Origin: Bacteroidales bacterium
GTDB taxonomy: Bacteria > Planctomycetota > Planctomycetia > Gemmatales > Gemmataceae
NCBI GenBank assembly: GCA_026931725.1
Contig: JAIXLE010000222.1
Coordinates: 17,444-81,443 of the forward strand
Length of the DNA stretch: 64,000 bases
Direction: 5' to 3'
The position numbers and the translations under genes were made by a program. Positions 63,389-64,000 of this stretch are shown in pieces. The notes below the pieces were generated by a model, which was not told the DNA's origin, searched no databases, and saw nothing but the letters and a program-made list of their open reading frames with translations. Position 1 is the first letter of the stretch, and the number at the start of each line of letters is the position of its first letter.

Positions 63389-63491
63389 CTGATACACAAA
63401 CCCGATGTGGGTGTCTCAAGATCTCCGTTGATCGGACAACCGGGGACTGTCGTCCCCGGTTCAGTAGGACTCTCCGGTTCCGTTCCTCCTT
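63389..63491 (+). repeat. Dispersed palindromic repeat, copy C
   Basis: This copy lies in the 437-bp gap after the lipoprotein gene. Its left flank matches copy A with one mismatch. The centre is AACCGGGGAC-TGTC-GTCCCCGGTT (63438-63461), followed by an 18-bp segment starting CAGTAGGAC, which is close to the reverse complement of the spacer and left arm of the second hairpin in copy B, then CCGTTCCTCC. The rest of the gap (63229-63388, 63492-63665) has no gene I can support. Confidence 0.8.
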
Positions 63492-63665
63492 CTCAAAATT
63501 GGACAGCCTCACTGGGTGTGTGTATGAATAGATACCAGAACATCAGGCTAAACCCGCATTGTTCAGGAAATATTTACCTTGCCGGAATCACTGATGCAAT
63601 CGTCACCATCGGGACGATAAGAACTGTTGCTGACTTCATCCCTGCGCGTGGCTATCGAGGGCGTG

Positions 63666-64000
63666 ATGACGCTTCGGAGCATACGAATCCTCTTGTTTCT
63701 GCTGGGCTTCGGTCTAAATCCGGTCGTGGGGTTCACCCAGGAAAAGCCTCGCACGATTCTGGATTACGTCGATCCGAAGGTTCGGCAGGAAGTCGAAGAG
63801 ATTCTCACACACCCTACCTTGACCACATCTTCATCGGAAGAGGCATTCGCGGTTCATCCTGAGCTGTACGATTGGCTGTTGGATCATCCCGATCGAACCT
63901 CGCTTGCGTGGCGGCGGATGGATTTTCCTTGCATCCCGATCACTCGGCCCACGGAACACACATTCTGCTGGACTGATGAAGAGGGTAGCCGAGTCACTTG
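63666..64000 (+). CDS. Hypothetical exported protein, running off the window
   Basis: From ATG 63666 (or GTG 63663) the frame is open to the last base, giving about 111 residues. It has a signal peptide (IRILLFLLGFGLNPVVG), then LDYVDPKVRQEVEEIL and YDWLLDHPDRTSLAWRRM, which look like a conserved planctomycete exported family of unknown function. The downstream part includes PCIPITRPTEHTFCWTDEEG. The stop codon is outside the window. I know no function. Confidence 0.75.
   Translation, partial: MTLRSIRILLFLLGFGLNPVVGFTQEKPRTILDYVDPKVRQEVEEILTHPTLTTSSSEEAFAVHPELYDWLLDHPDRTSLAWRRMDFPCIPITRPTEHTFCWTDEEGSRVT

Noticed and set aside
63257..63862. 201-residue plus-strand frame
   Set aside because: It crosses repeat copy C and overlaps the better-supported terminal gene at 63666 in another frame.

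Overview
The window reads as chromosomal DNA of a planctomycete, most likely of the Gemmata lineage (Gemmataceae). It is GC-rich and holds several families that are characteristic of Planctomycetes: two DUF1549/DUF1553 proteins with c-type heme-like motifs, a DUF1501 protein, a BBP7-type outer-membrane protein, a DUF1559 pseudopilin-like protein with the H-X9-DG signature, a DUF1570 HExxH lipoprotein, several xylose-isomerase-like TIM barrels, and eukaryote-like Ser/Thr kinases. Genes lie on both strands in short runs. I see no tRNA, rRNA, CRISPR array, prophage or transposase.

Region by region. 1-4.2 kb: tail of an upstream gene, a Ser/Thr pseudokinase with proline-rich repeats, a sugar-phosphate isomerase-like protein, and a MazEF-like toxin-antitoxin pair followed by an unknown small gene. 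4.2-9.8 kb: secreted FAD oxidoreductase, DAHP synthase (aroF), a DUF1549/1553 protein and a small basic protein. 9.9-18.5 kb: a large orphan solute-binding protein, a small exported protein, an apparently active Ser/Thr kinase divergent from a fused proline-catabolism enzyme (putA), and a Gfo/Idh/MocA oxidoreductase. 18.6-18.8 kb: the signal recognition particle RNA (ffs) with promoter and terminator. 18.9-26.8 kb: a DinB-like protein, then a leftward set with smpB, a glycosyltransferase, a tandem two-domain Kdo/WaaP-like kinase, a DUF1570 lipoprotein and a membrane coiled-coil protein, followed by upp. 26.8-39.6 kb: mostly exported proteins, including a TolB-like propeller, a DUF1549/1553 protein, a creatininase, an M28/glutaminyl-cyclase-like enzyme, a DUF1501 protein, an SDR, a large subtilase-like protein without a catalytic triad, and an NHL-like propeller. 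40-46 kb: BBP7 protein, WxxGxW-repeat protein, carbon-nitrogen hydrolase and a TIM-barrel epimerase. 46-56 kb: ispD, a sugar-binding lipoprotein, truD, another epimerase, a PpiD-like anchored chaperone and topA. 56-61.6 kb: a heavy-metal RND efflux operon (His-rich small protein, adaptor, pump). 61.8-64 kb: DUF1559 protein overlapping a small lipoprotein, then a gene running off the end.

Most genes are housekeeping or typical planctomycete exported proteins. The observations I would follow first are the catalytically dead subtilase-like protein at 35583-38258, the pseudokinase at 259-2022, and a three-copy dispersed palindromic repeat whose central hairpin is inverted relative to its flanks in one copy. 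The tandem-domain lipopolysaccharide-type kinase beside a glycosyltransferase and the toxin-antitoxin pair with a palindrome over its promoter are also worth a look. I did not find a clear multi-gene system that is plainly new. Start codons were chosen by eye from ribosome-binding sites and family starts, so several are tentative.
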